Under the pieces are notes generated by a model. That model was not told the DNA's origin. It searched no databases and saw only the letters and a list, made by a program, of their open reading frames with translations. From contig JAWAID010000002.1 of assembly GCA_038888615.1 (NCBI GenBank), positions 337,594 through 401,593 of the forward strand: a stretch of DNA of 64,000 bases, written 5' to 3'. The translations under genes were made by a program, and so were the position numbers. Origin of the DNA: Candidatus Korarchaeum sp. (GTDB lineage Archaea > Korarchaeota > Korarchaeia > Korarchaeales > Korarchaeaceae). Shown one piece after another: positions 50,851 through 59,839 of the stretch (positions are counted from its first letter, which is position 1; each line of letters begins with the position of its first letter).

Positions 50851-51774
50851 CTAGTGAGCGAGCGAGGGCGTGAGGAAGTGGAGCCAGATGTTGAGGTAGA
50901 TAGGGGCTGCTAAGGATGAGATTGTGATGAACTGAGGTATTACATCCCTTTGGAAATCGTACGCATTACTGAAGACGCCTAGGAGCACTGCCGCCGGCAT
51001 GGCGCTCATCAGTACGAGTACGCTCAACTCCATAGGGCTGAGACCGACCAGCGAGCCCAGTAGTAGGGAGATCGCGGGGGAGAGGAACGCCCTCAGGGCC
51101 AGCAGTACCCCCTGCTTCGGGAGGGAGGTGGATGCTGAGGCGGATAGAGACGCTCCTACCGAGATCAGAGCTAGTGGTGATGCCGTATTCCCTAAGGACT
51201 CCAGGACTGAAGCTAGTTGGCTCGGGATCCTGAGGCCAGTTAGGTTCATGAGCACCCCAACCGCTAACGACGCTACTAAGGGGTTCCTCAGGGTCCCGAT
51301 GAACGCCCCCCCTGGTGAGCCTCTCGCCCTCAAGCTCTCGAGTAGGAGGATGCAGAGGAGTGATGAGATCACGAAGGTAACCATCCAGAGTATTACTGAA
51401 AGCTGAAGGGCCTTTGGTTCATTGAAAGTGATGCTTATGAATGGTATCCCGAAGAACCCCGTGTTACCGAAGTTGGTCGCTAGGATCATGAGGTACACCT
51501 CGCTCCTCTCCCTCCTCATCACCCTCCCAGCTAGGTAGATCAGGGAGGACAGCGTGGCCATCGAGAGGAGGCAAACCGTGAGTGTCCTCAATAGCATCCA
51601 ATCTAAGCTCAATTCCATCAGGCTTCTCAGCACTAAACTAGGCATCGCTACGTAAATCACGTAATTCGATAGTGTTCCGTCGTTTTCCCTAATTAATTTA
51701 GCTTTCTTGAGAGCGTATCCTATCCCCAGCATTATCACTAGGTAAGGCGTCGTCCCGAGGAAGATCCGTTCCAC
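50851..51774 (-). CDS. AEC family permease
   Basis: A 307-residue permease of the auxin-efflux-carrier type with about ten helices in two halves. Family segments include LSNYVIYVAMPSLVLRSL (about 35-52), LATNFGNTGFFGIPF (about 99-113) and VLMSAMPAAVLLGVFSNAYD (about 262-281). Bacterial relatives carry malate, malonate or lactate-like organic acids, so linkage to the convergent LarA-type gene fits hydroxy-acid transport. The start is GTG 51774; no strong ribosome site is seen. Stops of the two genes are 3 nt apart. Confidence 0.85.
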   Translation of the reverse strand: MERIFLGTTPYLVIMLGIGYALKKAKLIRENDGTLSNYVIYVAMPSLVLRSLMELSLDWMLLRTLTVCLLSMATLSSLIYLAGRVMRRERSEVYLMILATNFGNTGFFGIPFISITFNEPKALQLSVILWMVTFVISSLLCILLLESLRARGSPGGAFIGTLRNPLVASLAVGVLMNLTGLRIPSQLASVLESLGNTASPLALISVGASLSASASTSLPKQGVLLALRAFLSPAISLLLGSLVGLSPMELSVLVLMSAMPAAVLLGVFSNAYDFQRDVIPQFITISSLAAPIYLNIWLHFLTPSLAH

Positions 51775-51916
51775 GGGGAGTGCTGAGCATCAAAGGTAAA
51801 AGTTTTTGCATCGATGAGGGCCGGTCTCGAGGAACCTCCCTAGATCCCTATGCGGCTACCTTCCCTTCCACTAAGCGGAACGTCCTCTAGGGGCATCATT
51901 AGGAGCTAGCTTGAGG

Positions 51917-52343
51917 TCAATCCTCCCAGAACCCATTCTCCTTGAGAATCGGGATAAGTACTTCTGAGATCATGCCAACATACCCCCTCACCTCCTCCAG
52001 CACTCCCTTAGCGTATCCCTCGGAGATCGCCTTGGATGCGGGTATTCCCTCCCTCTCATATCCGTACATCGCAATCCCCCTTACAGCAGCTAGCTCGGAG
52101 ATAAGGGAGGGTAGGTGTTCAACTCTGCATCTTATTGCATCGGGGAGTTTACTTGAGGCCGAGATGAGGGCGGGGCTCACGTCATGGGCCTTAGGATACT
52201 CTATCGCTAGTGCCCTCAGGAGAGCTTTAGCTACCATCTCCAGGGATTCCTGAGACCTCCTCACGCATATCGGATAGTCCTTACGTTTGAAAGCTAGTTC
52301 CGCTTCCTCTAGACATGAGAGGCTTAAGGTAATCAGCTGCCAT
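51917..52343 (-). pseudogene. HEPN-domain protein with frameshifted N-terminus
   Basis: The frame at 51917-52264 opens with GTG and lacks the first helix of the HEPN fold. Reading upstream, LSCLEEAELAFKRKDYPICV continues the domain in the same frame but has no start codon, while the ATG at 52343 begins MAADYLK in the next frame, 11 nt after the nucleotidyltransferase stop. From 52343 the length is 427 nt, one base off a multiple of three. So a single-base indel near 52320-52325 probably breaks the gene, unless GTG is used or frameshifting occurs. The usual RX4H position reads RGIAMYGY, Tyr for His. Together with the next gene it would form a HEPN/MNT module. Confidence 0.6.
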
Positions 52344-52354
52344 CTGCAGGTTTA

Positions 52355-52807
52355 TCAGATCTCAACCACCTCACCTAGCTTCGCATCCGGTTTCAGTACC
52401 CAGTACCACCCGTTCCCCGCTTTCACCCTCATAGCACCCATCTCCTTTAACTTACTCCTCAGCTCCCTCAGGACCCTTCCCATGAACCCGTCCCTATCGA
52501 GGAGGATCAGTGAGTCATACACCATGTCGAGCAGTATAGGAGGACGCCTCTCCACCTCCCTTACAGTCATTACAACCGGTGATAAGGTCCTCGGGAAGTC
52601 CTCCGGGGGTCTTAGTGACCTCAGCACGTCAACGGATAACTTGACCCTATCCGCATCATCGGGGAGCTCCTCGACCACTATCAGCAGATCCAAGTCGCTC
52701 CCCTCCCTCGCCTCACCCCTCGCGAAGGAGCCGAACACAACTATGGATACTAGATGCTCCCCGAATTTGGCGGTGAGGGGATCGATGAGCCAGTTCCAGT
52801 GCGACAT
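52355..52807 (-). CDS. MNT-type nucleotidyltransferase
   Basis: A 150-residue minimal nucleotidyltransferase. The signature GSFARGEAREGSDLDLLIV (about 26-44) has the GS turn and both Asp residues of the DxD pair. These proteins act as antitoxins that AMPylate their HEPN partner in HEPN/MNT systems, or as tailors of unknown targets. It precedes the HEPN gene in the same direction, with 11 nt between stop and the HEPN ATG. ATG 52807 is the natural start. Confidence 0.85.
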   Translation of the reverse strand: MSHWNWLIDPLTAKFGEHLVSIVVFGSFARGEAREGSDLDLLIVVEELPDDADRVKLSVDVLRSLRPPEDFPRTLSPVVMTVREVERRPPILLDMVYDSLILLDRDGFMGRVLRELRSKLKEMGAMRVKAGNGWYWVLKPDAKLGEVVEI

Positions 52808-53161
52808 CCTCGCTATTAGAATTGAGGCTCAATAAAACCCTTATCTTGGACTCTCAACAGGGTTTAAGTGAATTCCTCCCAGCCCAATTCCCACTGAACC
52901 TTCACGGATCTCTTTAGGAACTTCGAGAACCAGTTAGAAGAACCTCTAAGCCACTAAGATCCTCCTAAACTCTTCGAATACCGTTCGAAGTTCCCCTTAA
53001 CTTTCTTCCTATCATCTTCTCCCTTCTCTCCTCCTCAGTACCTGAGCTATTAACTGCGTCTCAACCGGCATCAATTATCCTAGGACGGGAGAAATAAAAT
53101 AGCTACTCAGTGTGCTGAAAGGCCTATTTCGGGAGGGACTGCGAAGATAAAAAAGATGGGG
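52808..53161. other. Intergenic region with nested inverted repeats
   Basis: No gene is seen. GGAACTTCGA at 52917-52926 is inverted as TCGAAGTTCC at 52985-52994, and within the right side CTTCGAA (52972-52978) and TTCGAAG (52984-52990) form a perfect 7-bp hairpin with a 5-nt loop. It might be the footprint of a small mobile element or a structured transcript end. Confidence 0.45.
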
Positions 53162-53536
53162 TCAGAGCTTAAGATCCTCCTCGTTCTTCCACAGGCCATG
53201 TATGTTGCAGTAGCTGAAAGCTATGAGTTTCCCGGGCTTAGCTACCTTGAAGATGAAGTAGGTTATGGGTTCCGTGTAGACCCCGCTGGTGTTGGGCCCT
53301 TGAACTGATTCCCCGTGGGCGTTGAAGTCAGTTCTCCCTATCTCGAATGGGTAGGGATCGTTCTCTGGCCAGAAGTAGAGGGATATCCACCTTATGTGGT
53401 GCTCAGTGGTGTTGGGATGCGGTATCTCCTTGCCCACGGTGACGCGAACCGTCACCAGGTTCTCCTTCCTCTCCACAACCTCTATCACGGGAACGTGCTT
53501 CTCCGTCTTCCAGTCCTGGGTCCTGAACATCTCCAT
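53162..53536 (-). CDS. sorA: Superoxide reductase (neelaredoxin type)
   Basis: A 124-residue iron protein that reduces superoxide to hydrogen peroxide without making oxygen, typical of anaerobes. The Fe site is complete: E12-K13-H14, H40 (IPHP), H46/H47 (EHHIRW), C110 and H113 (YCNIHG), matching the spacing in Pyrococcus furiosus SOR of the same length. There is no desulforedoxin domain. ATG 53536 follows GGCGGTGG, and a TATA-like TTTAAATAAA lies upstream in the divergent region. Electron donor is probably rubredoxin, not present here. Confidence 0.93.
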   Translation of the reverse strand: MEMFRTQDWKTEKHVPVIEVVERKENLVTVRVTVGKEIPHPNTTEHHIRWISLYFWPENDPYPFEIGRTDFNAHGESVQGPNTSGVYTEPITYFIFKVAKPGKLIAFSYCNIHGLWKNEEDLKL

Positions 53537-53636
53537 GATGCCACCGCCTCAACTATAGTTTATTTAAAATAAAGTTATGGTTCTCTTTTATAACCGAATC
53601 ATGGACCTTTTTATTCGGGAGTAGGTAGCTGCTCCG

Positions 53637-55988
53637 ATGAGGACCCCTCTAGCTCTGATCGCCCTGCTCCTCCTCATACGGTTTACCCTGGTGGAAGCCT
53701 CCCCGTTGGGCATCGAGGTGGTAACGCCTCGGTGGATCGATGAGTCCTCCGAGTTCAACCTGACCATTATGGTATCAGGAGCTGAAGGTGAGCTCGCGGG
53801 CGTGAAGGTGATCGTCCTGAGGGAGGAGGCCGAATTTATCACGAGGGAATTGATCTTGCCCCTATCCGAGGGGGTCGGTAGCACCGCAATCCGAATGGGC
53901 CCTCTGGGAGGGCCCGGAGCTTACGGGATTGGCGTGAAGGTATCGGTAGCTAACTCAACTGCGTCACTTTACGAGGATCTGTACGTCGCCCCATCGATCA
54001 AGAGCGTCCTTCAACTCGTCTCCAAGCTCTCGGAGGTGGATAGGGAACTGGAGAGGGTGAGCCCTATCCTCAGGGAGAGTGCGTCCGTGGAGTCGATGAG
54101 GGAAATGCGTAAGGAGATCTTCACGGAGTTCGGGAGCCTCATAAAGCACCTCATCGTTAGGGAGAGCTCCAAGGATGCTGCGCTCTTATTCATGAGCATC
54201 TCAGAATCTATTGATACGCTGACAGGCGAGTTAGCCCGCTTCAAGGGCTATGAGGCCTTCCTATGGTCAGCTCTGTCACCGCTGGACTCCTCCCTCAAGC
54301 TTCCCCCCGAGACCAGGCTTTTCTGGATCAGGTTGATCCCGGCCTTCGCGTTCCTTCTGCTCCTCCTGATCCTCCTCCTCCCCATCTACACTACCGATTA
54401 CACCGGGATAGCGCTCTACCTGGTCGAGGAGAACGGGAAGCTGGATGATGAAGAGGAGGGCTTACTAACCAGGATCAATAGGAGAGCTGGTAAGCTATTT
54501 GAGACCCTGGAGAGGGAAGTTAAGGCCGCAGAGAGCTCTAGGAATTATTTTATGTTGATCCTCGCTAGCTTATTGGCTACAGTAGGTCTGATGACGAATA
54601 ATCTGACTGCTATAATAGGCTCCATGTTCCTATCAACTCTCATGAGCGTTATAATCGCTAGTTCGATGATCTTAGCCATCCACAGACCAGGTGAGACGAA
54701 ATCACTGGAGCTCTTCTACAGGGGGATCAAGCACGCTTTGCTCGGCATTCTGGTAGTTATAGTGTCCTCCGTACTCGTATCCCTCATCGGAAGCTCCTTC
54801 GTCCCCCTTCAGGCGACCTCGGAGCTCATAAAGAGGAGCTACCCCAACCTAGCTGATCTGATGATAGCGATATGCGCCGGCATCGCGGGAGCGGTCTCAG
54901 TAGTGCATAGGGGTGAGGTGGGCGTCCTCGTAGCTTCAGCTATAGCGATAGCCCTGGTCCCCCCGGCAGCTGCCGTAGGGATCTCAGCGGTGCTGATGGA
55001 CCCTGTTCTCTTCTCAGGGGCCCTCTTCCTTCTCACCGTCAACGTGGTAGCTTTGATCGCGACAGGCTACCTCACGGCCAAGGTTCACGTGATAATGCCC
55101 ATCCTCCAACGCATGCTGGGATCGAAGGAGTGGAGCCCCGTCCTCAGGATCGCTTCCTTCACGAGGTCATGGACCAGGGTGATCATAGGGCTTGCGGGGG
55201 GCAGTTCGCTCAAAGACTCCCTCACCGCGGTACTGAGGAGGATCTCATCTCTAGCTCTCCTCCCCATCACAGCCTTGCTTCTAGCTGTCCTCATAACCAC
55301 AGATTTCCCTACACTGATATCGTCAGCTCACTTAACGCTTCTGGATCTGATATCAAGCTTCTCCGAGCTCCTCTTCCCCTCTCTGAGAGTGCCCAAGTGG
55401 GCTCCCCTGCTGCTCAGCTCACTCATAGCAGTGCTCTCCGCATCGGCTCTGGTGACCAGGTTGAGCGGATTCAGGGAGCGTCGAAGCTACGGGAACCTGC
55501 TTGAGATAGCGCTGCTATTCACCCTGCTCTGGCTCAGCTTAGGTTACGTCCTCGGGATCCACCTACTGAGCTCCATAGCCGCTGTCTTCACGATATCCTT
55601 AGTTTCAGCGGTGGTGATCTCCCTAAGAAAGTCATTTTGGAAAGCTGGATTTGCTCTGAAGCTTTTCCTGGTCCTCACGTTCGCCGTGTTACTGGTGAAC
55701 AGCGCCTCCGTCTTCGGTGAGATGAGCGTCAGGCAGAGGCTCTACTCCAGCGGGTTCATTGAAGTATCCAGAGTGCTGATCTCCTCCTATGTCGGGGTCC
55801 TCCCTGAGGACGTTACCATCAACTTCGAGGGATCCGATAGGGTTGTAGCTACTATAAAGGTCGATCTAATGAGATTAGATGGTTTAAGGGATGTTAAAGG
55901 GATAGAGGGGATTATAGAGGATTCCCTGAAGGAGATCACCGGTAGGGAATTTAGAGTAAGTGTTGAATTCGTGGTGAAGCCACCTTAG
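53637..55988 (+). CDS. DUF389 membrane protein with secreted N-terminal domain
   Basis: A 783-residue protein. A signal peptide (1-21) is followed by an extracytoplasmic beta-sandwich domain (about 22-120), a helical region to about 220, a membrane helix (about 232-252), and a cytoplasmic segment. The DUF389 core starts near 300: SSRNYFMLILASLLATVGLMTNN and GSMFLSTLMSVIIA, then YPNLADLMIAICAGIAGAVSV and AIAIALVPPAAAVGI (about 435-450). About four more helices and a cytoplasmic alpha/beta domain complete the protein. DUF389 proteins are of unknown function; ordinary ones lack this secreted domain. It stands alone, divergent to superoxide reductase. Confidence 0.78.
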   Translation: MRTPLALIALLLLIRFTLVEASPLGIEVVTPRWIDESSEFNLTIMVSGAEGELAGVKVIVLREEAEFITRELILPLSEGVGSTAIRMGPLGGPGAYGIGVKVSVANSTASLYEDLYVAPSIKSVLQLVSKLSEVDRELERVSPILRESASVESMREMRKEIFTEFGSLIKHLIVRESSKDAALLFMSISESIDTLTGELARFKGYEAFLWSALSPLDSSLKLPPETRLFWIRLIPAFAFLLLLLILLLPIYTTDYTGIALYLVEENGKLDDEEEGLLTRINRRAGKLFETLEREVKAAESSRNYFMLILASLLATVGLMTNNLTAIIGSMFLSTLMSVIIASSMILAIHRPGETKSLELFYRGIKHALLGILVVIVSSVLVSLIGSSFVPLQATSELIKRSYPNLADLMIAICAGIAGAVSVVHRGEVGVLVASAIAIALVPPAAAVGISAVLMDPVLFSGALFLLTVNVVALIATGYLTAKVHVIMPILQRMLGSKEWSPVLRIASFTRSWTRVIIGLAGGSSLKDSLTAVLRRISSLALLPITALLLAVLITTDFPTLISSAHLTLLDLISSFSELLFPSLRVPKWAPLLLSSLIAVLSASALVTRLSGFRERRSYGNLLEIALLFTLLWLSLGYVLGIHLLSSIAAVFTISLVSAVVISLRKSFWKAGFALKLFLVLTFAVLLVNSASVFGEMSVRQRLYSSGFIEVSRVLISSYVGVLPEDVTINFEGSDRVVATIKVDLMRLDGLRDVKGIEGIIEDSLKEITGREFRVSVEFVVKPP

Positions 55989-56244
55989 GATCTTTTGAGA
56001 TTAACTGAGCTCTTAGGAGGATTTACAACTAGAAATGAGCTAAAATAGTGATGATCTAAATAGGGGAAACGGGTCCACTGAGGTTCCTCAGATGAAGAGG
56101 GAGCACCTCCTGCGATGAGCGGGATCCGAGGTAGGGAAGAGGTGCTCAAAATGAAGGTCGAGCAGGGGGAGTTCACGGGATCGCACCCAGCGGGGATTTC
56201 AAGAGACTCGGACTGAGCTAAGGAACGCTAGGTGAGTTAGATCG
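55989..56244. other. Intergenic region, weak C/D box candidate
   Basis: No gene is recognised. GTGATGA at 56048-56054 followed by CTGA at 56078-56081 could be the C and D' boxes of an archaeal methylation guide RNA, and CAGATGA at 56089-56095 a C' box, but no proper terminal D box follows at the expected place, so this is weak. Confidence 0.2.
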
Positions 56245-56778
56245 CTAGATGACGGTATGCTCGATCAGGACCTTAATCCCTATCAGGACCAGTATGAGAC
56301 CTCCTGCCCTCTCAGCGTTCCTACCTAAGGTCCTCCCAAACCTGAACCCGAGTCGGTAGCCCAGCAGGGTCAGCAGGAAGGAGGAGATGCCAGCGGTGAG
56401 GGCCGGGGCGAGCATATCAACGCCCACCAGGGAGATAGCTGTACCTACGGAGAAGGCATCTACGCTAGTTGCTACTGAAAGCGCTAGGAGCGTGACCGTC
56501 GAGCCCATCTTCGGATCCCCTCCCTTGATCATCCTGATGCTCACTAGGAGGAGGAGAGCGAACGCTATCCAGTGATCCACATCCTCTATGTAGCTGATTA
56601 CAGAAGCTCCTAGAAGCCATCCAACGCATAGCATGAGGAACTGAAAGGAGCCGAAGGATGTTGCCGATGCTAGAGCTTCCCGAGTCCCGAATCTCTTGAG
56701 ACATGCGGAGTTCGATATAGAGACAGAGAAGCAATCCGTAGCTAAGCTTACTGAGGTCAGTAGGTTCGCTGGATCCAT
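56245..56778 (-). CDS. MntP-like manganese exporter family protein
   Basis: A 177-residue membrane protein with six helices in two repeats. Each repeat has the acidic signature: ATDCFSVSIS (about 13-22) and ATSVDAFSVG (about 104-113), as in MntP (DUF204), which removes excess manganese. The intervening G..P of the family's second helix is replaced but the overall plan is kept. ATG 56778 is used. It is monocistronic. In bacteria it is riboswitch-controlled, but no such element is visible here. Confidence 0.8.
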   Translation of the reverse strand: MDPANLLTSVSLATDCFSVSISNSACLKRFGTREALASATSFGSFQFLMLCVGWLLGASVISYIEDVDHWIAFALLLLVSIRMIKGGDPKMGSTVTLLALSVATSVDAFSVGTAISLVGVDMLAPALTAGISSFLLTLLGYRLGFRFGRTLGRNAERAGGLILVLIGIKVLIEHTVI

Positions 56779-56923
56779 TCATCTCCTCGCAACGACGAAC
56801 CGGTTAAAGTTAAAAAATTTACGCGAAGTGCTCATTCAAACGGTCTGATTAGCGACTCTTCAAGCCTCCACGTACCCTCTCGCCGGAGTCTCTCCCCCCG
56901 CATCATGCAAAAAAAATGTGAGG

Positions 56924-58564
56924 TCACTCGGGAGGCAGTTCCCTCCATGCTAGATCTATATCTATGCCCTCCTTCCTGTTCCTCCACCTCCAGTATGCCC
57001 ACCAGAGGACTCCTCCTACCCAAACGAAGATGAAGGCCACTATTCCCTCTATCGTGATCGCCTCAAGCTCAGGTGCCGTGTAGTAGTAGTACTCCACGAT
57101 CCCTATGTTTATCAGGTCTATAATAGCGGCTATCGAGATCATCGGGATTCCTAATATTGCCCACCTCCTGTAGGGGGAGGTTTCCCATATAGATCTCACC
57201 TTCTTCCTGAACGGGAATACCAACGCAGCTATCGCTGTCATCAACCAGAATGAGATTCCCTCAGTCGCCGGACAGTCCAGGAATGAGAGGGGACTAGCCC
57301 CACTGAACACGTTGTAAGCTATGCCTATCTGCGAGGTCACGTAGAAGAAGATCAGGTTCTTAACTGGGGATGCCCACTTCGGGTGCACCTCGGAGAACCA
57401 CCTGGGTCCCATCCTGTCCATGCCCCAGGCCACCGCTATCCTGCTCGCGAAGACGAAGTCCAGCACGGAGTAAATGTATATGTTGAGAGCGAAGCTCAGG
57501 AACATCATGACAGCTAACGCCACGCCCAAGGGCGTTGCTGTGTCAACGAAGACCCTGAGTAGACCCATGAAGTTCGGCGGGAAGGGCATGTTGTAACCCT
57601 TGAGCCCGACGTTGTCAGCCACGGCCAGAGCGTACATGAAGTCCTTTCCGACCACGGCTGGATAGAGGAACGAGAACGAGAGAACTATTATCGCTGGACC
57701 GACTACGGAAGCCACTTGAGCTATCATTATGTTCCTCTGAGGCCTCTTTATCTCCCCTCCTATTATGTTGATCTCCACACCGTACCTAGTCCACCAGGAG
57801 TGAACCGCGACCAAACCCAGGGTACCGTAAACCAGGCCCGTAGTGGGGGCGAAGACCCTGGGATCAGCTTCCATAGCTGCCTTTATCATGCCCTCGTAGT
57901 CCAACGAGTTGTACTTGGCTGCTAGGGCGTTCCACGAAGCGATGAAGTCCGCCTGCGTGTACAGGCTTATCACGAAACCTACCACTATGAGGAAGATGAG
58001 CGATAAGGTCGCTACTATCCTCTGATGGATGAGGTAAACCCTGAGGCCGAATAACGTGAACAGAAACGCTACAGTTCTCACGAGAGTCGCTATTATGAAC
58101 ATGCCCAACGGTGAGGCGCACCACTCAGCCGCTTCTCTCATCTCAAGCATACCGAAGAGCGTCGTTAAGCCGGGATCAGCTACCCAGGGAGCTAGTATCA
58201 CCCCCCAGAGCCACCAGATGAAGTAATCGGCGAAACTGATCGCCATCCCTATGGCTGGGTGCAGTATCCTGCTGTTGTAGACGTAGCTACCCCCGCTCCT
58301 GGGCATCGAAGCTCCTAGGATACCCCAGGTGAGCGCTGCGCCGAAGACCCCCAACGAGGTGGCTATCCATATAGAGTGTATCAGATCCCCAGATGGGAAG
58401 AGCCATATCCCCCAAGCGAAAACCGTTAGGAGAGCGGTAGGAGGACCCTGATTCATGAAGCCAACGTAGAAGGCATCTAGAAGGCCTGCCTCCCTAACTA
58501 GGCCGCTCGCTCTTCTGGCGAAGACCTCCTTCGGGACTACGCCTCCGCTACCCTCGGACGGCAT
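56924..58564 (-). CDS. APC family amino acid permease
   Basis: A 546-residue permease with about twelve helices of the amino acid-polyamine-organocation type. Helix 1 reads LLDAFYVGFMNQGPP in place of the usual G-S-G-I/V-F turn, and GASMPRSGGSYVYNSRILHP (about 84-103) is the conserved region after helix 2. Extra-long loop sequence at about 180-230 is present. Substrate unknown, probably an amino acid. A TATA-like run (TTATAAAAAATA, minus) at about 58598-58609 lies upstream of ATG 58564, and GGGTAGGG serves as a ribosome site. Confidence 0.85.
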   Translation of the reverse strand: MPSEGSGGVVPKEVFARRASGLVREAGLLDAFYVGFMNQGPPTALLTVFAWGIWLFPSGDLIHSIWIATSLGVFGAALTWGILGASMPRSGGSYVYNSRILHPAIGMAISFADYFIWWLWGVILAPWVADPGLTTLFGMLEMREAAEWCASPLGMFIIATLVRTVAFLFTLFGLRVYLIHQRIVATLSLIFLIVVGFVISLYTQADFIASWNALAAKYNSLDYEGMIKAAMEADPRVFAPTTGLVYGTLGLVAVHSWWTRYGVEINIIGGEIKRPQRNIMIAQVASVVGPAIIVLSFSFLYPAVVGKDFMYALAVADNVGLKGYNMPFPPNFMGLLRVFVDTATPLGVALAVMMFLSFALNIYIYSVLDFVFASRIAVAWGMDRMGPRWFSEVHPKWASPVKNLIFFYVTSQIGIAYNVFSGASPLSFLDCPATEGISFWLMTAIAALVFPFRKKVRSIWETSPYRRWAILGIPMISIAAIIDLINIGIVEYYYYTAPELEAITIEGIVAFIFVWVGGVLWWAYWRWRNRKEGIDIDLAWRELPPE

Positions 58565-58695
58565 CGCCCTACCCCAGCGGGTCCCCCGTCGTCCTCGTAT
58601 TTTTTATAAAGATTGAGGTCCTATAACTGGAAAAAGTCCTATCATATGATCTCCCAGCTCAGCAGGATCCAAGTGAGTACCCGCCACCTCGATGC

Positions 58696-59748
58696 TCAGA
58701 GATCGAGCGTCAGCCCCCTTAAGCTATCCTCGATCAGCGCCTTCAACCTCCTGAGTACCTCGTATTGCCTCGAGCCCTCCTCGAGCGATCCCCTGATCAG
58801 CTCATCACCACCCGCAGTGAGACCCTTGATGAAGGAAGGCAAACCCTTCCTAAGGCCCGATGAGTAGCCTCCCTCCAGCACGACCACAACCCTTGCCCCT
58901 TCCGATCTGATCAGCTCCCTCAGGAGGATCCCGATGTGCCGATAGAGACTAGGGCTGAGGTTGAGGTACCCCATACCCTCCCCGAGGTGGGCATCGAAAC
59001 CAGCTGAGATCACGAAAGCTCTGGGCTTGAAGTGGGATATGAGTGGAAGCATGACCCTCTCCAAGATGAAAGCGTATTCATCATCCTTGGACTCGGGGAG
59101 GATGGGTACGTTCACCTTGGTGCCCTTAGCGGCACCTCCTCCCAGGTCCTCGGGCCAGCCCGTCCCCGGGTACTCGTAGGCATCGTGCAGGTCCACGTGC
59201 ACCACCTCGGGGTTGTACCAGAACATCTCCTGGGTCCCGTTGCCGTGGTGCAGGTCGAAGTCGAGGATCATCACGGGCCTGATGCCTCTCTCCAGGAGCC
59301 TCGCTGCTGCCACGCCAGCGTTATTGAAGAGGCAGAACCCCAGGGTTTGGCACCCCATGGCCCGTCCACTCCTGCCGGCGTGATGGCCTGGAGGCCTCGC
59401 TAGCGAGATAGCCAACTCCTCCCCCTCAGCAATGCTCTCCGCAGCATCGTAGGCACAGCAAGCGGCTTCCAAAGCTACCTCGAAGCTGTGCTCGGTCACG
59501 TAGGTATCGGGATCCAAGTAGACCTGGCCCCGCTCACACGCCCTCTTGATATGATCAACGTAAGCTCCCTCATGGACCTTGGTGAGTATGTCAGGGCCCC
59601 TCAGCTCAGGGTGCATCACGCTGAGGTCGAAGCCGGCTTCCCTCAACCCTCCTATAGCGATATCTATCCTCTCGGGTCTCTCCGGGTGATAAAGGGGAGG
59701 TGCATGGAGCTCATGCTTGGAGGGAACGATCAAGCTCAGCTCAGGCAT
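58696..59748 (-). CDS. Histone deacetylase family protein (AcuC/acetylpolyamine amidohydrolase type)
   Basis: A 350-residue zinc amidohydrolase. Catalytic and metal residues are visible: RPPGHHAG (H122, H123), DFDLHHGNGTQ (D165, H167 zinc ligands) and SAGFDAHLGEG (the third Asp), with GGYSSG near the end. In archaea such enzymes deacetylate small amines such as acetylpolyamines or perhaps proteins. A TATA box (GTTATAAGC, minus, about 59766-59774) predicts start at ATG 59748, so the mRNA is leaderless. It is not in an operon. Confidence 0.88.
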   Translation of the reverse strand: MPELSLIVPSKHELHAPPLYHPERPERIDIAIGGLREAGFDLSVMHPELRGPDILTKVHEGAYVDHIKRACERGQVYLDPDTYVTEHSFEVALEAACCAYDAAESIAEGEELAISLARPPGHHAGRSGRAMGCQTLGFCLFNNAGVAAARLLERGIRPVMILDFDLHHGNGTQEMFWYNPEVVHVDLHDAYEYPGTGWPEDLGGGAAKGTKVNVPILPESKDDEYAFILERVMLPLISHFKPRAFVISAGFDAHLGEGMGYLNLSPSLYRHIGILLRELIRSEGARVVVVLEGGYSSGLRKGLPSFIKGLTAGGDELIRGSLEEGSRQYEVLRRLKALIEDSLRGLTLDL

Positions 59749-59839
59749 GAGCCTCCCCGAGGGTTCAGCTTATAACGACTAGGGGGGATGCGTGTCATCA
59801 TGAACGAATCCAATAAATTAACCCGCTTGAAGTAGGGGT
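59749..59839. promoter_or_regulatory. Two divergent promoters
   Basis: GTTATAAGC (minus, about 59766-59774) serves the histone-deacetylase-family gene, and CAATAAATTAA (about 59810-59820) serves the DUF554 gene; each is about 25 nt from its ATG, so both mRNAs would be leaderless. Confidence 0.5.
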
